A stretch of 41,901 bases of DNA from an uncultured Bacilli bacterium (GTDB lineage: Bacteria; Bacillota_I; Bacilli_A; RF39; UBA660), in the NCBI GenBank assembly GCA_944358115.1, contig CALVQH010000005.1, positions 1 through 41,901 of the forward strand, written 5' to 3'. Below the pieces are notes generated by a model. That model was not told the origin of the DNA. It did not search any database and saw nothing but the letters and a program-made list of their open reading frames with translations. Made by a program: the position numbers and the translations under genes. How positions within the stretch are numbered: the first letter of the stretch is position 1; every line of letters begins with the position of its first letter. Below, piece after piece: positions 16,257-23,860 of this stretch.

Positions 16257-17513
16257 TCAATTTACAATATAAGGGTTAGAGATAGTTCCGTTTCCACTTG
16301 AAAAGGTGATATCAGCACTTAGATTTAATACTGGACGAACACCAAATGTACTATTTACTAGTGTATTGCTAATGTCTCCTGAAGAATCAACATAAAACAC
16401 ACGTGCAGTACGGTCCGAGGTAGCATAAGCTGGCGATATTGTCCAAAAGTGATTTCCTGTATAAAGATAATAACTACTATTATTACCGATTCCACCAGCA
16501 AATATTACTTCATCCGCTGTAATTAAGCCTATTTTTGTAGTATATGTATCATTTGTACGACTGCATTTTAATGTTGGGCTCTGTGTTGTATATACTCTTT
16601 CATATGGTGCATAACGAATATTACTAGCTGGTTGTATGCTCCAACTATATCCATTTGCCATATTTCGGTCGTTACAAAATCCAGCTGTATTTATTACTCT
16701 ATCATCTAAGCTTAGATTTGTGATATTGGTTGTATACCAGTCATCTAATACTTCTTTAATGGTACTTGCTGTTCCTCCATTTTGGGTACTTGGCCTTTGC
16801 GCTTTTGTATAAGTGTATCCTACATAGTAAGTTTGATTCATGCCATCATTATATTTACTAGTTTGAATTCTTCTATCTGTACTAGACTCCCCATTCGCAT
16901 GGGTACTTGTTCCGTCATAGATAATTCTGATCGAACCATCACCATTGATTCTTATGATCCGCCAATAATATCCCGCAAATTTAACATAATTATTAGTTAC
17001 TGCTCCTCTAAAATAATAACTTGTCCCCAAATTATCCTCTGCTGCATACATGGCTTCATCTGTTGTGGCCACTTGACTAAAATCCGGGGTTTCTTCATTA
17101 ACCGTTACATTTGCAAGGATTGTTTCTCCAGCACTTGCTTTTTTAGTAAAATCTAAATAGCATTTCGTTCCTTTCGTTGTAAAAGGAATTACTTGTAAAG
17201 TTTGAGTACTACTATCATAATTTAAGCTAATAGTATTATCTTTTTCGCCATTTACTGTACAATAACTCTCTTCTGTTAATTCATAATTACCTTCGGGTAT
17301 GGTATCAGATGGCTCTCCATCAACAGTTATTGCTACTATATTCAAATCTGCCAAACTATAATTGATTGTTCCATTAACCAAAGGTATTGATTCTGTTACT
17401 CGGTATTTTGCTCTTGTAAAATTTAATACTATTGCACTAATTATTAATACTATCCCTACTATAATAAATATATTTCTTTTTAAATGACTTTGCTTTAAAA
17501 CCTCAAATTCCAT
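16257..17513 (-). CDS. Membrane-anchored surface protein with a C-terminal DUF6273-like domain (copy A)
   Basis: 418 residues. A single N-terminal membrane helix (FIIVGIVLIISAIVLNF) is followed by TRAKYRVTESIPLVNGTINY, a short beta-domain with paired cysteines, and a large extracellular domain with WRIIRINGDGSIRIIYDG near residue 165, EVLDDWY, and a C-terminal FGVRPVLNLSADIT. The last motif is typical of DUF6273-like domains; their biochemical function is unknown. The second copy at 35918-37249 shares the anchor, linker and C-terminal signature. ATG at 17511-17513 follows AAAGGTG. It has its own promoter and about 90 bases of structured leader, and is divergent from a tandem-HTH regulator that probably controls it. 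Confidence 0.7.
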   Translation of the reverse strand: MEFEVLKQSHLKRNIFIIVGIVLIISAIVLNFTRAKYRVTESIPLVNGTINYSLADLNIVAITVDGEPSDTIPEGNYELTEESYCTVNGEKDNTISLNYDSSTQTLQVIPFTTKGTKCYLDFTKKASAGETILANVTVNEETPDFSQVATTDEAMYAAEDNLGTSYYFRGAVTNNYVKFAGYYWRIIRINGDGSIRIIYDGTSTHANGESSTDRRIQTSKYNDGMNQTYYVGYTYTKAQRPSTQNGGTASTIKEVLDDWYTTNITNLSLDDRVINTAGFCNDRNMANGYSWSIQPASNIRYAPYERVYTTQSPTLKCSRTNDTYTTKIGLITADEVIFAGGIGNNSSYYLYTGNHFWTISPAYATSDRTARVFYVDSSGDISNTLVNSTFGVRPVLNLSADITFSSGNGTISNPYIVN

Positions 17514-17538
17514 AACTAACACCTTTCTATATGATGCT

Positions 17539-17597
17539 AGGCTTCATTTTAATTATCATCAAAAGAGCTTATTATATTTATGATGAGTTTCCTAGCT
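17539..17597. repeat. Nested inverted repeats in the leader of surface protein A
   Basis: GCTAGG pairs with CCTAGC at the outside, and ATCATCA with TGATGA inside. In RNA this would fold the 5' leader of copy A and could affect translation or stability. Confidence 0.4.
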
Positions 17598-17606
17598 TAT
17601 AGTTAA

Positions 17607-17635
17607 ATTATAATTTGAGCTAGACTGAAAGTCAA
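17607..17635 (-). promoter_or_regulatory. Promoter of surface protein A with flanking dyads
   Basis: Minus strand: TTGACT at 17630-17635, 17-base spacer, TATAAT at 17607-17612. TAGCT (17593-17597) and AGCTA (17618-17622) flank the -10 box, and the palindrome AAATAT-AG-ATATTT lies at 17638-17651. Both are candidate sites for the divergent HTH protein. Confidence 0.75.
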
Positions 17636-17710
17636 GAAAAATATAGATATTTCTGACACATAATTTTTATTTAATTTAATTAATGAGAAAATTCTATGTA
17701 GGTGATAAAT

Positions 17711-18163
17711 ATGTTTAGTACGGATAGAATAAAAGCTTTACGATTAAATAAAAATATGTCTCAAAGTGAAATGGCAAATATATTAGGTGTTTCTAGAAGT
17801 AGTTATGCTATGTGGGAATCCAATAATAATATTATTCCTCTTAAGCGATTAATTACAATATGTGATTATTTTCATACAAGTATTGATTATATTTTTGGTT
17901 TTGTAAATATTAACTCTTCTGTCAATGTTTCTTATGATCTTTCTCTTTGTTCTAAGCGACTAAAAGAAATAAGAAAGGAAAATAAGTTAACACAACAGCA
18001 AATGGCCGCTTTCTTACATATTGACCAACCTACTTGGAGTATTTATGAAAATGGTAAAAGTCTGATAGGTACCCCTTTCTTATATGATCTATGCAAGAAA
18101 TATCATGTATCTGCTGATTATTTACTTGGTAAAACTGATAGTCCAAAACATCTAGATAAATAG
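17711..18163 (+). CDS. Tandem-HTH (XRE family) transcriptional regulator, copy A
   Basis: 150 residues with two complete XRE/Cro-type helix-turn-helix domains: RIKALRLNKNMSQSEMANIL with SRSSYAMWE at residues 4-55, and RLKEIRKENKLTQQQMAAFL with DQPTWSIYENG at about 82-130, each ending in a (I/A)DY(I/L)(F/L)G-type helix. No other domain is present, so it may bind two half-sites as a monomer. The start is ATG 17711, seven bases after AGGTGAT, rather than GTG 17702. It is divergent from surface protein A; the same gene pair recurs at 35918-38006. Confidence 0.85.
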   Translation: MFSTDRIKALRLNKNMSQSEMANILGVSRSSYAMWESNNNIIPLKRLITICDYFHTSIDYIFGFVNINSSVNVSYDLSLCSKRLKEIRKENKLTQQQMAAFLHIDQPTWSIYENGKSLIGTPFLYDLCKKYHVSADYLLGKTDSPKHLDK

Positions 18164-18171
18164 ATATTTTT

Positions 18172-18206
18172 TTCGACATAGATGGCAAAAAGCGTCGAAC
18201 TTTGCC
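18172..18206 (+). other. Two interlocked 6-bp stems after the HTH gene (switch or pseudoknot candidate)
   Basis: TTCGAC (18172-18177) pairs with GTCGAA (18194-18199), and GGCAAA (18184-18189) with TTTGCC (18201-18206). The order A-B-A'-B' allows a pseudoknot on paper, but the 1-base last loop makes two exclusive hairpins more likely. Confidence 0.4.
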
Positions 18207-18218
18207 CTCCGCACATTC

Positions 18219-18247
18219 TTGCTTTTTTATGAGTCTTATTTCATAAT
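18219..18247 (+). promoter_or_regulatory. Candidate promoter for the small toxin-like ORF
   Basis: TTGCTT at 18219-18224, 17-base spacer, CATAAT at 18242-18247. It would give a leader of about 100 bases before ATG 18352. Confidence 0.5.
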
Positions 18248-18293
18248 AAATAATCGTTATTTACTGGTGGTAGCGCCTGCTTTCTTTTTTATT

Positions 18294-18309
18294 AGTAGTT
18301 TAAACTACT
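18294..18309. repeat. 16-bp perfect palindrome in the leader of the toxin-like ORF
   Basis: AGTAGTTTAAACTACT. In RNA it could form a small hairpin upstream of the ribosome-binding site or promote dimerisation. Confidence 0.5.
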
Positions 18310-18351
18310 TGAGTATTCAGGGGGTTTTTACGAAAGTAGGAGGGGGTGTAA

Positions 18352-18426
18352 ATGAGTGATATGACTTTATTGCTTATTATAATAATCATGCTTATCCAAA
18401 AAGATAATTATGAAAAAAGACGCTAG
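18352..18426 (+). CDS. 24-residue hydrophobic peptide, candidate type I toxin
   Basis: The ORF encodes MSDMTLLLIIIIMLIQ followed by the charged tail KDNYEKRR: a short acidic start, one membrane-length hydrophobic stretch and a basic C-terminus, as in Fst/BsrG/TxpA-like type I toxins, although it is shorter and I see no family-specific motif. A very strong SD (AGGAGGGGG) lies six bases before ATG. A long structured leader, a palindrome and a convergent antisense RNA with its terminator over the ORF's 3' end complete the picture. The leader segment 18269-18280 can pair with 18452-18463 beyond the ORF (12 pairs, two G-U), the kind of 5'-3' closure seen in type I toxin mRNAs. Confidence 0.55.
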   Translation: MSDMTLLLIIIIMLIQKDNYEKRR

Positions 18427-18484
18427 CCAAAAGGCATAGCGCTTAGCAATCGCAGGCGTTATCCACTTAGTGAATAACACTTAC
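18412..18484 (-). ncRNA. Candidate antisense RNA antitoxin overlapping the 3' end of the toxin mRNA
   Basis: On the minus strand an extended -10 (TGT-TATATT, -10 at 18491-18496) would start an RNA of about 73 bases. It contains a 9-bp hairpin (18458-18466 with 18470-18478) and ends in an intrinsic terminator: CGCTA(T)GCC-TTTT-GGCTAGCG, then TCTTTTTT. The terminator lies on the last codons of the 24-residue ORF, so the RNA is fully complementary to the 3' part of the toxin transcript. The -35 box is weak (TTGTTT). Confidence 0.5.
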
Positions 18485-18549
18485 AAATTTAATATAACAT
18501 ATTTTTAATATACAAACAATTTACATTTATTTTACATTTTAAATATTAC

Positions 18550-18840
18550 TTACTTATCTATTATTTTTTCTATTGAATTATAATCTTTTGATATTAATGC
18601 TTCTTTTATTTTATTATTTTTTTCTAATATATGTAGTTTAGATTCATAGTCTTTTAATTTTTGTTCTGCTCTTTTAACAATCATTCCTATATTACTTTTT
18701 GATACATTTAAATTATCCGCTATTTCTTGCATAGATAAATCTTCAATATAGTGTTCACTAAAAGCTTGTTGTTCTTTATTTGTTAATAATTCTTTATAAA
18801 TATCAAATAAAGAATTTAAGTATTCTCTATTTTCCATCAT
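18550..18840 (-). CDS. ylxM: YlxM-like putative SRP-pathway HTH protein (UPF0122)
   Basis: 96-residue sigma-factor-like HTH protein: LSMQEIADNLNVSKSNIGMI resembles a sigma region-4 helix-turn-helix, preceded by LFDIYKELLTNKEQQAFSEH. In Firmicutes YlxM is encoded next to ffh or ftsY and affects signal recognition particle GTPase activity. Here it follows ftsY with a 14-base overlap, supporting the assignment. Two adjacent ATG codons at 18835-18840 are possible starts, with AAGGAT upstream. The protein ends in a Lys-rich helical tail. There is about 120 bases between its stop and the toxin-like ORF. Confidence 0.85.
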   Translation of the reverse strand: MMENREYLNSLFDIYKELLTNKEQQAFSEHYIEDLSMQEIADNLNVSKSNIGMIVKRAEQKLKDYESKLHILEKNNKIKEALISKDYNSIEKIIDK

Positions 18841-19816
18841 CCATCATATCCTTAAATAAACCATAAATATAATTTTCAATATCAAATGGTTTTAAATCTT
18901 CCATGGCCTCACCTAAACCAATAAATTTAACAGGTATGTTTACACTTTCTTTTATAGCAAGAACAATACCACCTTTGGCTGTTCCGTCGAGTTTTGTTAA
19001 AACAATTCCGGTAATATTGGTGATTTCTTTGAAGCTTTCCGCTTGCAAAATACCATTTTGGCCAGTTGATGCATCAATTACTAATAAAGTTTCTTGTGGT
19101 GCTCCTTCAATATGGGTAGCAATGACTTTGTTTATTTTTTCGAGTTCTTTCATTAAGTTTACTTTATTTTGAAGACGTCCGGCGGTATCTACTAGAACAA
19201 TATCAATATTTTCTTCTTTGGCTTTTACAAGGCCATCATAGATCACACCAGCTGGATCCGTATTTTCTTTGCCAAAAAACATGGAACCTGTTTTTTCAGC
19301 CCACTCTTTTAATTGTGGAACAGCTCCAGCTCGGAAGGTGTCACCAGCAATCATCATGACGCTTTTTCCTTCTTTTTTATATTTGTAAGCAAGTTTAGCA
19401 ATCGTTGTTGTTTTCCCAACACCATTTACCCCTACCATTAAAATAACTGTTGGCCCATTTGGATTCATGTTAATCTTATCACTTAAAGATTCACCACTAA
19501 CATAAATAATAAATAATTCATCCACAATTACTTCTTGTAAATATTTGGTGTCGGTAATATTTTCTTTTTTTACTCTTGCCTTTAATCTATCAATAAAATC
19601 CATTACAGTATTGACACCAATATCTGCCATGATTAAAATACTTTCTAACTCATCAAAATATTCATCGCTAACTTTTGTATATTTATGGCCTAAAATACTT
19701 AATTCATTTACAAATTCTTTTCTTGTTTTTTCCAGTCCTTTTTCATATGTTTCTACATCTTCTTTGTTTTCTTCTTTTTTAGCAAAAACTTTCTTAAATT
19801 TATCAAATAATCCCAT
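18827..19816 (-). CDS. ftsY: Signal recognition particle receptor FtsY
   Basis: SRP-family GTPase that docks ribosome-SRP complexes at the membrane. The N domain is at residues 20-110, and the G domain has GVNGVGKTTTIAKLA near 130, the GDTFRAGAVPQL insertion-box segment, DTAGRLQNKVNLM, LVIDASTGQNG, LTKLDGTAKGG and FIGLGEAMEDLKPF. At 329 residues it has only a short charged N-terminal A domain (KKVFAKKEENKEDVETYEKG), as in Gram-positive bacteria. SD AGGAGG lies close to the ATG. It is cotranscribed with ylxM. Confidence 0.96.
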   Translation of the reverse strand: MGLFDKFKKVFAKKEENKEDVETYEKGLEKTRKEFVNELSILGHKYTKVSDEYFDELESILIMADIGVNTVMDFIDRLKARVKKENITDTKYLQEVIVDELFIIYVSGESLSDKINMNPNGPTVILMVGVNGVGKTTTIAKLAYKYKKEGKSVMMIAGDTFRAGAVPQLKEWAEKTGSMFFGKENTDPAGVIYDGLVKAKEENIDIVLVDTAGRLQNKVNLMKELEKINKVIATHIEGAPQETLLVIDASTGQNGILQAESFKEITNITGIVLTKLDGTAKGGIVLAIKESVNIPVKFIGLGEAMEDLKPFDIENYIYGLFKDMMDDGK

Positions 19817-19979
19817 AGCAATCCTCCTGTTACTTAATTATATAATAAAAATTTAGAAAAGAAAAGGCTTGAGTTCTATCTCTAACCTACTTTTTTAAGT
19901 TTCAATTTATTTGGTTGGATTTACCAACATTTCATATTTATTTTATTATAAAACTAATTAGGAAACAATGTTTGACTTT

Positions 19980-20630
19980 TTATTTTTTTCTGGTTCTTCC
20001 TTTTCCAATATCATGATTGATAGCATAACTAGAAACAGCTTTAAAGTTATCGTCATATGGATAAACTTGTTGGCCAAATTTTAGCCACATTGTAGACCAA
20101 GATGCTCCTTCATTGAGAAGTGCTTTTACTCTTTTATCTTCCATTGTTTTATTGCCATCTTGTTTATTTAAATCGACACATCCCTCTTCATCATATAATT
20201 TACTTTGCAAATCACATTCTAATTTATCACATTGATAAGCGAAAAGTGATTCTTTAGTTTGGTGAGAATCAAATTCTAAAAATAATTCTTCAATCAAATT
20301 GCCATCTAATAAACTGCCTAATATTTTGTGAACTGCCGCATGCTCTATTTTTTCTTTTTCTTCTTTGGATATTTCAAATTGGGTTAAATCCCCAATAATG
20401 GTTTCTCCTAGTTCATGAATTGCTAACATAAATATGACTTTCATAATATTAACATCATATTGATATTCTGATTTCATGGCTATCGCAAGCATTTGGACAC
20501 CAAAGATATGTTCTGCTACACTTTCTAATCTTTCTTTTTTTACATGCCAATCTTTCCAACCTGTTCTAATTACATTTTTTAATTGATTACATAATACATA
20601 ATACTTTATGACATTTTCTTCTTTTGACAT
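19980..20630 (-). CDS. HD-domain phosphohydrolase (YfbR/HDDC2-like)
   Basis: 216 residues. SVAEHIFGVQMLAIAM near residue 37 and LAIHELGETIIGDLTQFE near residue 70 supply the metal-binding histidines and acids of an HD_3-type domain; the second motif reads HE instead of HD, a known variant. AYQCDKLECDLQSKLY provides the later conserved Asp. Relatives are 5'-deoxynucleotidases or nucleotide pyrophosphohydrolases; the substrate here is not established. It overlaps the small GNAT gene by 25 bases and is likely translationally coupled. About 120 bases between it and ftsY hold no gene. Confidence 0.75.
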   Translation of the reverse strand: MSKEENVIKYYVLCNQLKNVIRTGWKDWHVKKERLESVAEHIFGVQMLAIAMKSEYQYDVNIMKVIFMLAIHELGETIIGDLTQFEISKEEKEKIEHAAVHKILGSLLDGNLIEELFLEFDSHQTKESLFAYQCDKLECDLQSKLYDEEGCVDLNKQDGNKTMEDKRVKALLNEGASWSTMWLKFGQQVYPYDDNFKAVSSYAINHDIGKGRTRKK

Positions 20631-20881
20631 AATTTCTCCTTATGATGCTCTACCCAATTTTTGGCATAAGAGCAAGTACATTTTACTTCTATGTTATTTT
20701 CTTCAAAATATTCAAACGCTTTTTTTAACATTTGATCGGCAATACCTTGTCCTCTTAGGGATGGATCTACGAAAGTATGCGTGATATTCACTGTTTTATC
20801 ATCTATATGAGGATAATCAACTTCACCCATGATTTTATCATCTACTTTATAAACAGTTTTATTTTCTTCTACTTGAAACAT
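20606..20881 (-). CDS. Small GNAT-family acetyltransferase-like protein (YjdJ/COG2388 type)
   Basis: 91 residues, the size of the minimal GNAT fold. THTFVDPSLRGQGIADQMLK near residue 40 is the acetyl-CoA pyrophosphate-binding loop (Q/RxxGxG/A form), and VKCTCSYAKNWVEHH at the C-terminus is the characteristic ending of the small COG2388 acetyltransferases. The acceptor is unknown. The start is ATG 20879-20881 after AGGTGATAAAA, not the upstream GTG. First gene of a two-gene unit with the HD hydrolase. Confidence 0.8.
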   Translation of the reverse strand: MFQVEENKTVYKVDDKIMGEVDYPHIDDKTVNITHTFVDPSLRGQGIADQMLKKAFEYFEENNIEVKCTCSYAKNWVEHHKEKLCQKKKMS

Positions 20882-20969
20882 TTTTATCACCTAAATTTTA
20901 TTATATTTGTTTTTTTCTCTTAAAGCAATTACTTTTACAAATAATCTTTTCATTTAAGCGAATATTTAT

Positions 20970-20998
20970 TTGCATTAAGTTCAAGAGTAAGTTATAAT
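20970..20998 (+). promoter_or_regulatory. Promoter of ftsK/spoIIIE
   Basis: TTGCAT at 20970-20975, 17-base spacer, perfect TATAAT at 20993-20998. The leader is about 15 bases. Confidence 0.75.
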
Positions 20999-21015
20999 TA
21001 TTATGGTGAAGTAAG

Positions 21016-23244
21016 ATGGCAAAGAAGAAAAAAACAAAAAAAGATGAAACAGAAAAAGTAGGATTTAGTGTCGAGCTTACTGGTCTTATATTAATATTAA
21101 TTGGTATTATTGGATTTGGGTTTGGTCCGGTCGGTTCTATTATTAAAAAATTTGCAATGTTTTTAGTAGGAGGTTGGGCTTGGATTTTCCTTTTAATTTT
21201 TATTCTTATATTAGGAATTTATATGTTAATTAAAAGAAGCTTACCTAAATTTTTAGGTCAAAGACTGATTGGATTATATGTCATTATTATTGTTGTATTA
21301 GTTGCTAGTCACTTTGGTTTTGTTGAAAATTGTAGTGGAGCTGGGGATATTTTTCAATCGACGATCGATCAGTATATGGAGCGAATTTCGACAATTGGAT
21401 CAAATACGGCTTTATTTACAAGTGGAGATACTTCGGTAGAGATTGGTGGTGGAATACTAGGTGCCATATTCTCTATTGGGCTTAGCAGTTTATTTGGTTT
21501 AACTGGTACAAAAATTGTGGCAGTTATTCTTACTATCTTTGGTTGTATTCTATTCTTTAATATTACGTTTGCTGATATTGTAAGTAAATTAAAAGCATTC
21601 TTCCAAAAACTAAAGAATACAACGCCAAAAGAAAAACATGAAAAGCAAGAAGAATATGTATATGCGGAAGATCAAGAATTTGAAGAGAAAAAGAATGATA
21701 AGATTGTCATTACTAGTATGGAAGAATTAAAAACAATGAAAGAACCTCAAAAAGAAAATCTAGAAACAAATAAAGAAAGTATTTATGAAGCGAATAGTAA
21801 TTATACACTTCCTCCTTTATCCCTTTTAGATGATGTTACCCCTCCTAAGAAAAACGCTGCTTCCAATAATTTTATTCGCAGCAATAAAGAGAACTTAGAA
21901 AGAGTACTTAAAGATTTCCAAATTAATGGTCAAGTGGTTGAAATTCATATTGGACCGGCAGTAACACAATATGAGGTTAAAGTACCAAGTGGTACGAAGG
22001 TATCTAGAATTGTTGGTATCAATAAAGAAATTGCTTTGGCACTTGCTGCGAAAGATGTCAGAATTCAAGCTCCTATTCCAGGTAAAAGTACCATTGGTAT
22101 AGAAATTCCTAATCCAAGTATTAGTGCTGTTAAATTTAAAGAAGTGCTTGCTCATGAATCCAAAGCGATGAGTGATGCTAAAATTGTTGTTGCGTTAGGT
22201 AAAGATATTATGGGTAGACCACAGCTTGCTGATATATCCAAGATGCCTCACCTTTTAATCGCTGGTTCTACTGGTTCTGGTAAATCAGTTTGTACCAATA
22301 CAATGATTTGTTCTATTTTAATGCGATATAAACCAGATGAAGTTAAACTGATGTTAGTGGATCCAAAAAAAGTAGAACTTTCTAATTATAATGGTGTTCC
22401 TCACCTTTTATGTCCGGTTGTAAGTGATCCTAAGAAAGCTAGTATTGCTCTTCAAAAGTTGGTTTCTGAAATGGAAAAACGCTATGATCTGTTTAGCGAA
22501 AAAAATGTTAAGAATATTGCTGGTTATAATGACTGGGTTGTGAAAGAGAATAAAAGTAATAATACTAATATTCCGAAAATGCCTTATATTGTTGCAATTA
22601 TCGATGAACTTGCAGATTTAATGCTTGTAGCAAGTAAAGAAGTAGAAGATTCTATTATGAGAATTACGCAAATGGCTCGTGCTGCCGGAATTCACTTAAT
22701 TGTTGCAACGCAAAGACCTTCAACTGATGTTATTACTGGTGTTGTTAAAGCAAATATTCCTTCTCGTATCGCTTTTGCTGTAGCATCCAATATCGATTCC
22801 AGAACAATATTAGATATGAGTGGTGCTGAAAAACTACTTGGTAAAGGTGATATGCTCTACTTACCAATGGGTGAAAATGTGCCAATTCGTATTCAAGGTT
22901 GCTTTATTAGTGATGATGAAATTAAGAGAATTATTGATTATGTTTGTAAAGAACAAGTCGCTCACTATAGTGAAGAGATGCAAAATTTAGATGCAACAGG
23001 TAGTGGTATTCATGGGTTACCTGATGAAAAAGAAGAATATGATGATCCACTTTATAATGAAATTGTTGAGTTTGCTATTCAGACTGGTAAAGTTAGTACT
23101 AGTCTATTACAAAGAAGATTTAGACTTGGATATAACCGAGCTGCCAGAGTGGTTGATTTATTGGAAGAACGAGGAATTGTTGGTCCTCCAAATGGATCAA
23201 AACCAAGAGAAGTTTTGGTTAAATTAGAAGATAAAAATGAATAA
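21016..23244 (+). CDS. ftsK: FtsK/SpoIIIE-type DNA translocase
   Basis: Membrane-anchored motor that pumps chromosomal DNA through the division septum. The N-terminal 185 residues hold about four membrane helices (TGLILILIGIIGFGFG, WAWIFLLIFILILGIYM, LIGLYVIIIVVLVASHFG, IVAVILTIFGCILFFNI). A charged linker of about 90 residues follows. The alpha/beta motor then has Walker A LIAGSTGSGKSVC, DPKKVELS, Walker B IVAIIDELADLM and LIVATQRPSTDVITG. The C-terminal gamma winged helix is VSTSLLQRRFRLGYNRAARV, which reads orienting DNA sequences. At 742 residues it is full length for a Gram-positive FtsK. Confidence 0.96.
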   Translation: MAKKKKTKKDETEKVGFSVELTGLILILIGIIGFGFGPVGSIIKKFAMFLVGGWAWIFLLIFILILGIYMLIKRSLPKFLGQRLIGLYVIIIVVLVASHFGFVENCSGAGDIFQSTIDQYMERISTIGSNTALFTSGDTSVEIGGGILGAIFSIGLSSLFGLTGTKIVAVILTIFGCILFFNITFADIVSKLKAFFQKLKNTTPKEKHEKQEEYVYAEDQEFEEKKNDKIVITSMEELKTMKEPQKENLETNKESIYEANSNYTLPPLSLLDDVTPPKKNAASNNFIRSNKENLERVLKDFQINGQVVEIHIGPAVTQYEVKVPSGTKVSRIVGINKEIALALAAKDVRIQAPIPGKSTIGIEIPNPSISAVKFKEVLAHESKAMSDAKIVVALGKDIMGRPQLADISKMPHLLIAGSTGSGKSVCTNTMICSILMRYKPDEVKLMLVDPKKVELSNYNGVPHLLCPVVSDPKKASIALQKLVSEMEKRYDLFSEKNVKNIAGYNDWVVKENKSNNTNIPKMPYIVAIIDELADLMLVASKEVEDSIMRITQMARAAGIHLIVATQRPSTDVITGVVKANIPSRIAFAVASNIDSRTILDMSGAEKLLGKGDMLYLPMGENVPIRIQGCFISDDEIKRIIDYVCKEQVAHYSEEMQNLDATGSGIHGLPDEKEEYDDPLYNEIVEFAIQTGKVSTSLLQRRFRLGYNRAARVVDLLEERGIVGPPNGSKPREVLVKLEDKNE

Positions 23245-23299
23245 AAAAGACATTTACAAATAAGATTATTATATGTTAAAATATTATTGGAGGGATGTT

Positions 23300-23833
23300 A
23301 TGGCAAGTAGTAAAATAAAATATAAAAATCAGACATTAAAAAAGTATTTTATTGGACTTTGTATTATTTTAGCCATAATTTTTCTTGCGTTATATTTTCA
23401 TAAATGGGATACTGTTAAAGAACAAGAAAAATATTATAATAGCTATTTAATTAGTACGAATACAATTAGTCTAGAAATGACAGATATTGATGAAATTAAT
23501 GCTGTTTTATCAGAGACACCTAGTTATTATTTCTTATATATTAGTTATACTAATGATGAAGATGTTTACACTCTAGAGGAAGAATTAAAACCTTTAATTG
23601 ATGAATATCAATTACAAAATAATTTCTATTTTCTAAATGTTACCGATTTTAAAGATACAAATACGAATTATAAAGAAGATATTGCCAATGCTTTAGATAT
23701 TGATTCTAATATTATATCTAAGGTTCCTATTATTCTTTATTTTAAAGATGGTGAACTTGCTACTACTCATGGAATATTCACCGCTTCTGAATTTGAAGAT
23801 TTATTAGAAACACAAGATATTAAATCACAATAA
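23300..23833 (+). CDS. Membrane-anchored thioredoxin-fold protein without CxxC
   Basis: 177 residues: a basic N-terminus (SSKIKYKNQTLKKYF), one membrane helix (IGLCIILAIIFLALYF) and an extracytoplasmic domain. The order YYFLYISYTNDED, a helix, NNFYFLNVTDF, then SKVPIILYFKDGELATTHG with a proline before the strand, looks like a thioredoxin fold, but there is no CxxC, so it is not a redox enzyme. Function unknown; possibly a substrate-binding relative. Start ATG 23300 follows GGAGGG. It lies about 55 bases after ftsK on the same strand and probably shares its transcript. Confidence 0.6.
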   Translation: MASSKIKYKNQTLKKYFIGLCIILAIIFLALYFHKWDTVKEQEKYYNSYLISTNTISLEMTDIDEINAVLSETPSYYFLYISYTNDEDVYTLEEELKPLIDEYQLQNNFYFLNVTDFKDTNTNYKEDIANALDIDSNIISKVPIILYFKDGELATTHGIFTASEFEDLLETQDIKSQ

Positions 23834-23860
23834 AAATTACTCATTTATGAGTAATTTTTT
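23834..23860. terminator. Bidirectional intrinsic terminator between the thioredoxin-fold gene and nth
   Basis: AAATTACTCA-TTTA-TGAGTAATTT is a perfect 10-bp stem followed by T on the plus strand; the minus strand gives a T run as well. It contains the TGA stop of nth. Confidence 0.9.
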
